From: Hibiscus mutabilis
Taxonomy: Eukaryota > Streptophyta > Magnoliopsida > Malvales > Malvaceae
Assembly: GCA_019671005.1 (NCBI GenBank)
Contig: CM033725.1
Coordinates: forward strand, 33,750,678 to 33,814,677
DNA length: 64,000 bases
Direction of reading: 5' to 3'
This document shows positions 22,507 to 33,447 of this stretch, piece by piece (position 1 is the first letter of the stretch; each line of letters opens with the position of its first letter). A program made the position numbers and the translations under genes. The notes beneath the pieces were generated by a model. It made no database searches. It worked only from the letters and a program-made list of their open reading frames with translations, and was not told the origin of the DNA.

Positions 22507-25500
22507 TGTAATACTCATTTCCCGTATTCATAGCTGAATACGAGTCAGAGATATCACAAAACATTTGTAAAACCCTCTACATTTGTAACTCGGTAAAATT
22601 TTATTTCTTTAAAAACATTACAATGTATTTAGTTTTTATTTACAAATCTAGTTATTCGCGTAAAGTTTAAAAATAATATTTCATCTTCAAATCGAATTTA
22701 TTTTCAGGCAACAACTTATCAATTTAATTTGTCTTGATATAATTAATAAAACTGCCTGATTTAAAATTCATCCAGATACCAATTAAAATACAAATTCTAT
22801 CAGACCAGACATACCCTTTTAATATACATGCCAACTAATAAATATCAAACAGTATTAAAAGATATCTTACTAATACTGATGTACCTGTTATTGATTGATG
22901 ATGTCCGTATATGCTCCTTACTCCAACCATTTCTTCTTTCCTACGTGTAAAATAGTTACACACTAAGTATTTACTTAGTGAGACAATAATTCAAATTTAA
23001 GTGCAATTGGCATAATATCAATCTCAATATTAATTATTAATAATGCATATGATCACCTTACCATTACATCCTCATTAACATAATTAAATATGTAATAGCA
23101 TATATGTATATCAAAGTGATAAGATTAGATCTTACCAATATTGGTGCCATTTCCATTCGTAAGCTTTCAATGCTTGCCAATACCTTTTTCCAACTCTGTT
23201 TGCAACTTTTCAAGCTTATCATTCTATTTTTTTATTTCAATTCAGTTTACTTAGCCCAAGGTATCGAATTAAGAGATTCTATGTACACGAGTCATCCCCC
23301 ATACCCAACCTTTCTTGAGTATGTATATTATTTGCACTCTACCGAGAGTGCTTAGCACCGAAGTGCTTCTGTATACTTACCGGAGTATACAATATATCCC
23401 TCATTGAGTTTTTATGAAATTACTCTGAAGTGCTTAGCACCCGTAATAAGTCCTTATACTCAAACTATGTACGAGTATACTCCTCAATGAGTATTTATAA
23501 AATTTGCACTTTACCTGAAGTGCTTAGAATCTTTATACAGCTGTTTATAACTCTATGGCTAGCCAACTATACCTTTGATATCATACTTGGGCTTTATATC
23601 ATCAAATATTTCATCCATGGCAATGTACATCAATTTATATTAACATGAAGCAGTTCATAACCGAATAACATTAATAGTAAATCATCATCAATAGCTAGTG
23701 ATCAATGCATTTATTTTCAACCTTTGACATATTTAAAGTATGTCAAATGTATGATCAATGACATAATTATCATGACAATATATAAACCAGGTAAACTCAT
23801 CGCAAGTCTTACCGGTGATGTATAAAACATCTATGTATAATGTTATGTATGCATTGCACTCACCTGGGCCATGTATTAGTATGCCTCCCTAAGTCCTCTT
23901 CGATCATTTCCTTCATTGTACCTTGAACCTCCCTTGATTCGAACTTAAATTCATAATTCAAATAAGTAAAATATTTGTTAGATCACAATCTAACAATATG
24001 TTACATATTGTCCAATATAATCATTCGAATGCAAAATCTCCAAACATTTTTATTTTCTTCCTTGTATTATTCAAAAACTCATTATGGTCCTTAGTGACAA
24101 TTTGAACTTCCATTAACCATTTTCAAGCTTACTAATCAAACTTAGATACAAAGTGTATCAATTCTTATTTTCTAGCAGTTTGCAGTACCTCCAAAGAAAT
24201 ATTTCTATAAAATAATATACAACTAGGAATTCGATTCCGTTTGTTCTGATAGAAACTAGATTCAATAAGATTTTCAACCATATAAATTAATATCCCAAAT
24301 TCAACTTGTACGATTTATGGAGAATTTTCAATGTCAATTTCCAGTATTGAATTTCGTAACAGCCTGCTATACTGTTTTCTGACCTTTCACCACTTAAAAA
24401 TTCATATCTTTTTACTCGGAACTCGAAATCAGTTTCCGTTTGTTGGAAACAAAACTAGACGAACAAATCATTACATCGGTATAAAATTCACCTTCTAAAC
24501 ATTTTTGTAGAATTTATGGTGAATTTTCAAAGTTACTAATATAAACTAGTTTTTCTACACAACTTCCATAAACAACTTCAACTTTTATACTAACTTCTCC
24601 TTACTTCTCTACTTTTCAATTTAGTCAAATCACTAGCTTTAAACCACCAACTCATCGCGTTCTTCACCAAATAATTATTCACAATAATTCTCCCTAATTT
24701 TCCTTATTTACCGAAATAGGTACTAAAATGCAAAGATAAGGATTCATGCTTCTTAACTTTGCAATTTAGTCCTCAATTCAACATTACTACCTTAATTCCA
24801 TCATTACAACTAAAAATCAGATTTATCCCCCATACAAAACTTCCATTTCGATTTGGTCACTTAACTTTGACAAATTGTCAAAATGGTCATTAATTCAATT
24901 CAACATCAATTTGGCATTCTAACTTCATTTTCTTATCTCTAACATCATTAATAACATAATTACACTCCAAATTCTAAAAATTCAGATTTGGTCCTTCAAC
25001 TTTTCAATTTTCCAAAATGGTCCCTACACAATTTAACTTAGGATTTTGCTTCCAAACAATAATTCAAGCTTACTAGATCATTATTTCAACATCACAAACC
25101 CTAAATTAAACTTGAATCCATAAACCATAATCATCTTCATAATAATCAAAACATGTAAAACTTAAATCCCAACTCAATATCATGATTTTTGACATCATAC
25201 TAGCTTGATTTCAGCTTGAATTCAATCATGGAATCATAAAATCTCAAAAGCCCCAAATTGATCCATAAACCCTAATTTCTTTATCATGTAAATTCTCATG
25301 AATCAAGCATGGATTCCATGAATTATTGATATCAAAGGATACAGCTTGAAGAGTAAAACAACTTTGTAGTTGAAGAGATTACCTGAAAACCGAATTTTGG
25401 GGCTTGAATCGAGCTTGGAAAAATTCTTCTCTTTTTTTCCCTAGACCTCACGTTTGTTGCTGGAAAAGATGAACCATCTTTTCACCATTATTTTACACAT

Positions 25501-26454
25501 ATATCTATTAAATGAATATTAAATTTATTTAATAGTGAAATTACAATTTTGCCCTTTTTATCCAATGGTTGAGATTGATTTTATCATCAATCAAGAGCCA
25601 AGATTTAATATTCCATTTTCTCTTTCCAAAATTTCCCTTATAACTTTTAAAATATTTCAAAATTGCCATTGGGGTCAAATGACCAATTTGCCCTCCAACT
25701 AGTTTTTATTTACTAGTTTGCCATTCTTGTAAAAATTCAACTAAATCTAGTTGGAATCCAACCAACTATAATAAAATATTCATAAAGTAATATTTTATGA
25801 ATTTTTCCATATCTTTTGGATCAGTCTCCAAAATTTCCATTCGATCCAATATACTGATAAATAATCCCTTACTCAGAAATAAACTGTAGGATTCATCTTG
25901 AATCAAACTAAAAATATTTCCAACACTTGGAAATGACTTTTATAACCTTTCTCTATCATATGGTAAAATTTCAAAATTTTCCAGTTCGATCCGGGTATAC
26001 GAATTCCACTTAAACTTTAACTGCGATTTTCCCAATAATCGAAGTATCAGATCGAACCAAAAATCCCGCATTCGATTCACACCCTTAGGTGATCTATTTA
26101 TTTATGAAATAAAAACCCTCAACTTTTGGGAAATTAAAACTTTAGTCCTCAAACTTTTCCAAAGTTTATACTTTAGCCATAAAATTTTCAAAATTTACAT
26201 TTTGGTCACTAAACTTTTAAACTTCAATTCCATTCCAATTTTCCTTGGTATTCAACCAAACTTTAAGAATAACTTATTCAATTCTCTATCTATCACATGA
26301 TACCTTTAAACCTTAGAAATTTCCTTTCAAAACCCATAATTAAAGAAATCCCAACTTTCGCATTTTTGTCATTTTAGTCACTAAGTTGGCTTTTAAGCTA
26401 TTATCTTAGTACTAAATGACCCTTAATCAACTTAGTAAATTTTGGGGTATTACA
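22507..26454 (-). repeat. LTR 2 of gypsy E (3948 bp)
   Basis: Its ends are TGTAATAC (22507) and GTATTACA (26454). It is the more complete copy, retaining about 540 bp (about 23765-24300) lost from LTR 1. The AGTGCTTAGCAC repeats recur at 23337-23530. No target-site duplicate can be tested because the left end of the whole unit is truncated. Confidence 0.88.
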
Positions 26455-27619
26455 GGTGATGCAATGGGTGTCAAACGATGAGAATGGGTGCAAGGGTGGC
26501 AGTGGGCACTGGTGATGGTAGTAGGACAACGAAGGGAGGATGGGTTTTCCTACAACGGGGAGTGACTGGTGGTTGAATCCGTGGTAATTCTTGATTTAGG
26601 GATTTATGAGGCTTTTTTTGAAAGAAATGAAACTTTGAGGTTTTTAAAAAATATATATTATTTTATGTTTTTATTAAAAAATTAAAGTAAAATAAGAAAA
26701 AATTAAATTAATGTAATATTTTTATATTTTTAATGTTTAAAATTTATATATATATATATTTATAATTTTATATATATTTTTTAGAATTTTTAATTTTTTT
26801 TTAAAAAAAATACAATTTAATGACGTGGCACTTCCAAAGTATGCCATGTGTCTTTCCATCTTTGACCGTTAAAGGGCTCTAACAGTCAACGCGGTCAACG
26901 TAACATATGAGCTAAATTGGGTGCAATTTGAATTTTGAGTGCTAAATTGGGTGAAAAGTTTTCATAAGGACTTAATTGGTTTTTTTATTTTCATTGAAGG
27001 CCAATTTGACCTTTAAGCCTATATGCACTTGATCAATCAATAAAGCATGCAAAGCTTTACTCTTCTTTTAAAAATTCTATGGTTTGTTTTTACATAATTT
27101 GATATTAATGGTTGCTTGTCAAGCGAGTGCGGGTTGGGTGGTGGGTATTTAGTTGGGTAGTGGGGTGGGGTGGATTTGAGAATGTACCTATATGGGCGGG
27201 TGTGGATTTAAAAATTTCACCTACCGTGGGTGGTGAGTTAGTGATGAATATGAAAATTTTAGGTGAACATAAGTATGTGGATGGGTATCCGCATATACCC
27301 TGCCCATTTGACATCCATGGAATGCGAAGCAATTCGTAATCTCAAAAGCACATGGTAATGGTCTCTAAAATTTTTTTAAAAAATAATTTGTCCCTCAAAA
27401 GTTTTTAAAAAATTTATTAAGCTTCAAAATTTTAAATATTTTTAATTAAACTCCTTTTATAATCTTTAGAATTTTTATTAAATATCTCAAAATTATTACT
27501 AAAAAAATTTAATTTAACTCTTAAAACTTTTAAAAATTATAGTTTAAACCTCTAACCTTTTTTTAAATATTTAAATTATATTCCCAAATTTACCTCAAAT
27601 TCTATCATTGTTTAATATG
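26455..27619. other. Unrecognised AT-rich sequence between gypsy E and the non-autonomous LTR element
   Basis: No gene is seen. The stretch 26640-26820 is very AT-rich. The sequence 26820-27020 (TGACGTGGCACTTCC, then GTCAACGCGGTCAACG and GCTAAATTGGGTG repeats) looks like the end of an old dispersed repeat. The sequence 27110-27320 is a G-rich, low-complexity GGGTGGTGGG-type stretch with overlapping chance ORFs on both strands. Confidence 0.6.
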
Positions 27620-27624
27620 CTGCG

Positions 27625-28261
27625 TGTCAAGGCTGTCCCTTATTGTATTGCGATCCTGCCTTGACAAGCCTGTTCGGGACCGAGCAAAGGCGGACCGAGC
27701 GATTATATGAGCAATCCCTGAAGAGCTACCAAGTCGAGGATGCAAGTTAGGATGCTTTGGGAAGACGATGAAGGCCCTGTTCAGAAAGTGTCCTCGTTTG
27801 AGACAAAGCAACGTCTACTCGCGTCATACTTGGTAAGTTTATTTAGCTCTTTAGGGGGAAGTGGTCTGGTGTTGGGTCTCCACCATCCTCCTCGCCAAGC
27901 GCTAGCAGCCGAGCTGTCTTGGTGTAAGTGACCTTCTCCTAGGCCACATGGGGCCTAGGTGTGCAGGCAGTGGAGCCAAGCGGATGGCACAATGTCTCTC
28001 TATGAGGACCTCTTAGGGATGGTTTGGGGCCAGAGGGCCCCATATCCGCTCGTCACGAGAGTCAGGGGTTGGCATCTAGTATTCGCTAGGCCCCGCGGGA
28101 TACGATATTCGACGCGCATGTTGCCTGATGGATCATGAGACGACGCTTCTGAGTTAAGTCCTTGGATAAATGGCTTGTTGAAGGCTGACTTGTCTGGGTG
28201 GAGTCCATTTTCAAGTGCCGCACGGCGTGCCGACCCGAGCCTAGATGACATGGTCGTGATA
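27625..28261 (+). repeat. 5' LTR (637 bp) of the non-autonomous element
   Basis: It begins TGTCAAGGCTGTCCC and ends GTCGTGATA (terminal ACA changed to ATA). It aligns end to end with 30298-30934. Confidence 0.92.
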
Positions 28262-28263
28262 GT

Positions 28264-28275
28264 TGGTATCAAAGC
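28264..28275 (+). other. Primer binding site of the non-autonomous element
   Basis: TGGTATCAAAGC, three bases after the LTR, differs by one base from the usual Met-tRNA complement TGGTATCAGAGC. Confidence 0.8.
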
Positions 28276-28479
28276 AAGGCTTTCAAGCCGGGTTGATGTG
28301 AATTTAAACTTTGTACGATGTTAGGTTGTTGGACTCCACACCAAGCGCCCTCGTAAAAGGAGTGGGTTGGGTGAGTCAACAATGTTAAACAAATTGAAGG
28401 TTGGTTAGTGCACGGAGGTGCCTGACTATTGTTTCGGGCACGGAGGTGCTTGCTTATTATCTCCGCGAAGTGGCGCTCA

Positions 28480-29190
28480 TTCTTTTTAGCACAGTGATGC
28501 TCGATTATGAATTTGTGGCACAGAGGTGCATGTGAGTTTTATAGTGGAGCCAACGCACAGAGGTGCCTGTCGGTAACCACTATAGCGATCGAAGCATACG
28601 CGGTGCTTGATCTTTATATTGCACAGAGGTGCTAACGAGTTGAACCTAGCGGGATCAGTACACAAGAGGTGACTGACACTAACCACTATGGTTGTTTCAG
28701 TGCAAGAGGCACTTATTTCTTATTGCACAGATGTGCTAACGAGTTGGACCTGGTGGGATCAGTACACGGAGGTGACTAACGCTAACCACTATGGTTGTTT
28801 CAGTGCAAGAGGCACTTATTTCTTATTGCACAGAGGTGCTAACGAGTTGGACCTGGTGGGATCAGTACACGGAGGTGACTGATGCTAACCACTATGGTTG
28901 TTTCAGTGCGGAGGCACTTATCATTTATCGCACAGAGGTGCAAACGAGTTCAAACATAGTGTCATCAGTTCACGAAGGTGACTGACGTTACGCACTATGG
29001 TTGTTTTGGTGCAGAGGCACTTAATATGTCTTGAAGTCTTAGCTGGGTCGTAATAGTGAAATCAGTACACAAGAGGTGTCTGACGTTAATCACTATGGTT
29101 ACCTCAGTATTGAGAAGCTTACTACTTGTGAATCGATGATACATGCTTGGAAATCATATTGCAAACAGTGCACAGAGGTGCATGTCGTTA
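28480..29190 (+). repeat. Tandem array of about 100-bp units with GCAC-AGAG-GTGC mini-hairpins
   Basis: The anchor ACCACTATGG (or a close variant) recurs near 28574, 28681, 28784, 28887, 28989 and 29088, giving a period of about 99-107 bp. Each unit contains GCACAGAGGTGC or GCACGGAGGTGC, in which GCAC and GTGC can pair, plus a GTGCAAGAGGCAC counterpart. More dispersed copies extend from 28410 to 29280. Apparent ORFs here repeat the same peptide string and are not genes. Confidence 0.88.
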
Positions 29191-30297
29191 ACCAAAATGA
29201 TTATCCTAGCATGATGTCGCGCGGGAAGTAACCCACTACGGGGCTCATTTATGTTTAGCACAGAGGCGCTTGTTGTGTTGAAAAGAAGAATGTTAGTCTT
29301 TGCAGGTTACAATGGTACCTCTAACTAGCGAAGGAATTCTTTCTGTTCAGTCACCGAGGACGTCGACAAGATGATGCAGAGAGAAGCGAGACAAGTTGTA
29401 CATTACGTTGGATAACCTTAAAGGCGGGTTAGCTTGTGGGAAAAGTGTTATTAGCCGCTGAAAAGCCGAGATACATGAGTTCATGAGAGCAAGGTTGTTT
29501 GAGTGGGCATAGATGTACATTCACTTGGCAAATGGTGAATGCGTAAGGCAATATTTACCAACCAGGTATCGTTCGAGACTTGTGTGAACAGGTTATCACT
29601 AATGTATTTGCTTGTATGTCTTATAGTACAGGCCATATAAAGAAAGACGAAGAGACGAAGTACATTCTTGTATCATGTTGGTAACCAGAGAAAATTTTAC
29701 ATCATTAAGCAATTAAGTGCAAGGTGAACCTGTACTCGCCCGCTTGGATAGTGGCCAGATGGTGACACATTCATTGCTTTGAAGATCTCACTATACGATG
29801 GGACACAGTTGGCGAATGGGCTTGGTGCCATAGAGCAAGCCATTATGTGGCGAGTCATAGTTCTCTTGCATATGGGCAGATATGCTATCTTGTGTTTTGT
29901 AGGTCTATGGCCAGATCGTGGGACACGAAGACACTACAAGGCACGTCTTGGTTGAGTCAAAGATTCGCTACTTATGTTTTGCTCGAGCCATAATCAGAGT
30001 AAAAGTGTGGGAGCATAAATCTAGAACTCGACGTTGATATAGCGGAACTGGGTCATAATGAGTTCATATTCGGACTAGATGGCCACGTATATGCGATATG
30101 GTCATAAAGGAATTGAGGGAACCCAAGATTGGGGCTTGAATTATTCGCTTGAATGTTCATATGATAGGCTAGAGAAGCGTATTAAGTCAAGCACAGATCA
30201 AAGAGGAACTACCTTCGATGTCCATATCGACTCATCAAGTGATGAAGAACGAGTGTCAGCATCGATGAGGACATCGATAATAGGAAGTGTGGGAGAA
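29191..30297 (+). mobile_element. Internal non-coding part of the non-autonomous LTR element
   Basis: No coding similarity was recognised. The 95-codon frame at 30079-30366 runs into the 3' LTR and shows no known motif. The purine-rich GGAAGTGTGGGAGAA just before 30298 is the probable polypurine tract. Confidence 0.7.
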
Positions 30298-30934
30298 TGT
30301 CAAGGCTGTCCCTTATTGTATTGCGATCCTGCCTTGACAAGCCTGTTTGGGACCGAGAAAAGGTAGACCGAGCGATGATATGAGCAATCCCTGAAGAGCT
30401 ACCATGTCGAGGATGCAAGTTAGGATGCTTTGGGAAGGCGATGAAGGCCCTGTTCAGAAAGTGTCCTCGTTTGGGACAAAGCAACGTCTACTCGCGTCAT
30501 ACTTGGTAAGTTTATTTAGCTCTTTAGGGGGAAGTGGTCTGGTGTTGGGTCTCCACCATCCCCCTCTCCAAGCGCTAGCAGCCGAGCTGCCTTGGTGTAA
30601 GTGACCTTCTCCTAGGCCACATGGGGCCTAGGTGTGCGGGCATTGGAGCCAAGCGGATGGCACAATGTCTCTCTAGGAGGACCTCTTAGGGACGGTTTGG
30701 GGCCAGAGGGCCCCATATTGCACTCGTCGCGAGAGTCAGGGGTTGGCAGCTAGCATTCGCTAGGCCCCGCAGGATACGTATTCGACGCGCATGTTGCCTG
30801 ATGGATCATGAGATGACGCTTTCGAGTTAAGTACTTGGATAAAGGGCTTGTTGAAGGCTGACTTGTCTGGGTGGAGTCCATTTTCAAGTGCCGCACGGCG
30901 TGCCGACCCGAGCCTAGACGACATGCCTGTGACA
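30298..30934 (+). repeat. 3' LTR (637 bp) of the non-autonomous element
   Basis: It begins TGTCAAGGCTGTCCC and ends CCTGTGACA, followed at once by the second CTGCG target duplicate. Confidence 0.92.
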
Positions 30935-30939
30935 CTGCG

Positions 30940-31749
30940 CACACCACCACTATTGTTAGTAATACCACTAGTTTGGTTTGGTTGGCCAATCAGTGAGCAC
31001 CTGTCCTTTCTATTTCATTTCTTTCCTACATGATTGCTTAATCTGAACAAAAAGTAGCGACAATGGGATGAGACACTGGGATTGATGTCACAAGTTCACA
31101 ACAACCGCACAAACATAAAACAGTACCAACCCTTAGTTTTGTTTTGACATATGCATCTCTTCCAGAGAATAAATACATGTAGTTAAATACTCTAAAACAA
31201 TAATTTTAATAGAGTTAAATCACTGATATATGCATTTTTTAAAGAAAAATGTCACACCGTATAGTTGAATTCGTGCTTAGGATGTCAAAAAGGATAAAAT
31301 TAAAAATTTTGGGATTCAACCATCATCTGCTACGTAAGACTTTAGCTAAAGCTCAAAAGTTAAATTAATATGTTATTTAGCGTTCATAGACCATTCATAT
31401 TTCATCTAAAGTTTAAAGGTCAAATTATAAATTAATCATATTTAATGTGTCACATCATCAAACTAACGAGAGTTGACAACTTGATAATAAAAAACGCAAT
31501 GAGCCGATAACGTAAGTAACCGAAACATAATTTTTTAAAATCGGTGGCTAAAAAAAGGCAAAAGCAAAAGTGATATTGAGTGTAGTTTACCCTCTCATGT
31601 AATGCTTTCTTATGTATTATTTGAGTTAGGATTAAAATTTTAAATTTAAAAATATAAAGATTAAAATTTACCAAATTAAAGTAGAATAACTAATTCACAA
31701 CTTATACATAGTACGTATACGAAACATAAAATTTAAACTAATATTTTTA
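30940..31749. other. Intergenic sequence, no gene seen
   Basis: Single-copy-looking, AT-rich sequence with no supported frame on either strand. Confidence 0.6.
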
Positions 31750-32560
31750 GGATAAAATACACTACAAATTACTTAATTATAAATTTAGTAACAAAAAAGT
31801 CATTTTTCTTCTAAAAGTAACAATTTAGTCATTCAATTAAAATCTTGCAACAAACAAGTCACTTAATTACATGTTTGGTAGCAAATATGTCACTTTTCTT
31901 CTAAAAGTAACATTTTAGTCATTCAATTAAAATTTTATGGCAATTAGGCTACTCTGCCATTAAAATTAAAACATACGGCTTGGTATTAATAACAATTTTA
32001 GTCATCAAAATATATACATTATATTAATTGGTCCCAATTCAAAATAATTCAATAAATTTAACTTTTCTTATTCAAAAATTCCATTAGTGAAGTAACTATG
32101 TCTACTAGCATGCGACATTAAGGTCATTATGTGTATATTCCATTAGTCTATCAACTGTCGAGTAGTGAAGAAATTGTGTCTGTCGACCAATCACATCTTA
32201 GGATTATTGAGCTGAGAGACAGTAGCATAGAGTGCATCAAGTTTTCGGAGGGTGCGTTAAGAGGGTGCAATGTCGAAATTTTTAACTATGGAGGGTTAAA
32301 TTTATTGAATTATTTTTAATTAAAATCAAATTGATAGAATGTATAAGGAGATTAAAAATGTTGTTATAGCATACCATGTTTCAATTTTAATCATAGAGTG
32401 ATATGTTTGTAACAACTTTTTAATTGAATAATTAAATTGTCAGTTTTAAAGAAAAGTAATATATTTGTCACAAAATTTTAATTAACTAAAAAAATTATTT
32501 CTTTTAATAAAAATTAACTTAATTGTTAATAAATCTATAACTAAATAAAATAAGGAGTAA
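31750..32560. mobile_element. Long-inverted-repeat DNA element, partial (same family as 51115-52547)
   Basis: The left arm starts GGATAAAATACAC at 31750 and continues with TTTTCTTCTAAAAGTAACA. The same sequence appears inverted near 32400-32510. The outermost right terminus is not clear, so the element is probably truncated on the right. No transposase frame is present. A related copy with both ends lies at 51115-52547. Confidence 0.6.
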
Positions 32561-32704
32561 TTCACTCTATTTTTAATTATTATGTACCAAATAATAATAT
32601 GAATTTTAAAATATGTATCTTTTTCTCATTTAGTGGCATCTCAAGGTGAATCTTGGATCATGGACCGCCTTGTTGGGCTCCTCAACCAATATGTTCTAAA
32701 TTAT

Positions 32705-33031
32705 GGTGAATATCACAACTAGTCACTAAATTATATATACTTTCCTGTTTTGGCTATTAAATTATTATTTGTATAAAATCATTATTAATATTATGTTTTG
32801 TTTTTTTATTTTGGTCATTAATGTTACTTTTTTTATTTTGGACACTAATATGTTGTTTCTTTCTTATTTTGGTCATTATTTATACTTTTTTATTTTTTTC
32901 ATGAGTTTTTTTAACGGCATACGACCAAAATAAAAAAACATAATATTAATAAATTATTTTGTTAAAAATAATAATTTAGTGACTAAAACAGGAAAGTAAA
33001 AACATTTAGTGACCGATGGTAATATTTACCC
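32705..33031. mobile_element. MITE with about 100-bp terminal inverted repeats just upstream of ClpB
   Basis: The left arm (GGTGAATATCACAACTAGTC, CACTAAAT, TTTCCTGTTTTGG) is repeated inverted at the right end (AACAGGAAAG, ATTTAGTGACCGATGGTAAT, ATTTACCC). TAAATTAT flanks both sides (32697-32704 and 33034-33041), compatible with a Mutator-type duplication of 8-9 bp. It ends about 120 bp before the heat-shock element of the ClpB promoter. Confidence 0.78.
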
Positions 33032-33148
33032 TTTAAATTATTTGTTTTAATAAAATGAAAAAAAAGGCTGAATTATTTTATTCATTTCCCATCATATTAT
33101 TAATCACAAAGGAAGACACGTGTATGAACAGAAAGGGTTTTGGATGAT

Positions 33149-33171
33149 TTCACGACATTTCCTGAACTCTC
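33149..33171 (+). promoter_or_regulatory. Five-unit heat-shock element upstream of ClpB
   Basis: Units TTC (33149), GAC (33154), TTC (33159), GAA (33164) and CTC (33169) are spaced exactly 5 bp apart in alternating orientation. This is the heat-shock factor pattern with two single-base departures. It lies 277-299 bp before the ATG. ClpB genes are classical heat-shock factor targets, so the position makes sense, but no transcription start was located. Confidence 0.7.
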
Positions 33172-33291
33172 TCCGCTTAAACCTCTGACTGAACAAACCA
33201 AATCCCCGACGGATTTCTTTTCTTTTCTTTCCTCACTAAAACAGAAACCAACCGTCACTAAAAAGAAAATAAAGGTCACATTCGAAAACGA

Positions 33292-33304
33292 GAAGCTCCG
33301 AGAA
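33292..33304 (+). promoter_or_regulatory. Possible second, three-unit heat-shock element
   Basis: GAA-GC-TCC-GA-GAA has correct 5-bp phasing with one mismatch in the middle unit. It may already lie in the transcribed leader. Confidence 0.4.
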
Positions 33305-33447
33305 AAGAGCAGATAGACAACAACAGGGAAAAGGAGAGACTCACCCTTTTCTTTGTTTTTCCATTCCCCCCTTAATTCTCACGCAAAGCCATTGGTTTTT
33401 CATCTTGATCACTTCTCCTTGACCCGACAACGGCTTCTTCTTCTTCA

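Larger units (their letters stand above)
14881..26454 (-). mobile_element. Antisense Ty3/gypsy 'E' in an internal-LTR-internal-LTR arrangement
   Basis: Read on the minus strand, the right unit has a 5' LTR (26454-22507), a primer site (22501-22490), a shortened internal region (22489-19497), a polypurine tract and a second LTR (19496-16068). Beyond that LTR, 16067-14881 repeats the primer-site-proximal internal region, corresponding to about 22506-21319, and is cut at 14881. So two internal regions share the middle LTR, as expected from unequal recombination between two copies or LTR-mediated tandem formation. gag and most of integrase are missing. Confidence 0.85.
27625..30934 (+). mobile_element. 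Complete non-autonomous LTR retrotransposon (TSD CTGCG)
   Basis: Two LTRs of 637 bp (27625-28261 and 30298-30934) enclose about 2.04 kb. CTGCG flanks both sides (27620-27624 and 30935-30939). A primer site follows the 5' LTR and a purine-rich stretch precedes the 3' LTR. The interior has no gag, protease, reverse transcriptase or integrase and is largely tandem repeats, so movement would depend on enzymes from another element. It is clearly GC-richer than its surroundings. The LTRs show a few dozen differences by eye, so it is not a very recent insertion. Confidence 0.9.

Noticed and set aside
28688..28985. Two overlapping 64-codon ORFs with the same start MVVSVQEALISYCT
   Set aside because: They come from consecutive copies of the 103-bp tandem repeat of the non-autonomous element.
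30079..30366. 95-codon ORF before the 3' LTR of the non-autonomous element
   Set aside because: It runs across the LTR boundary, so the frame is accidental; no gag or other motif.
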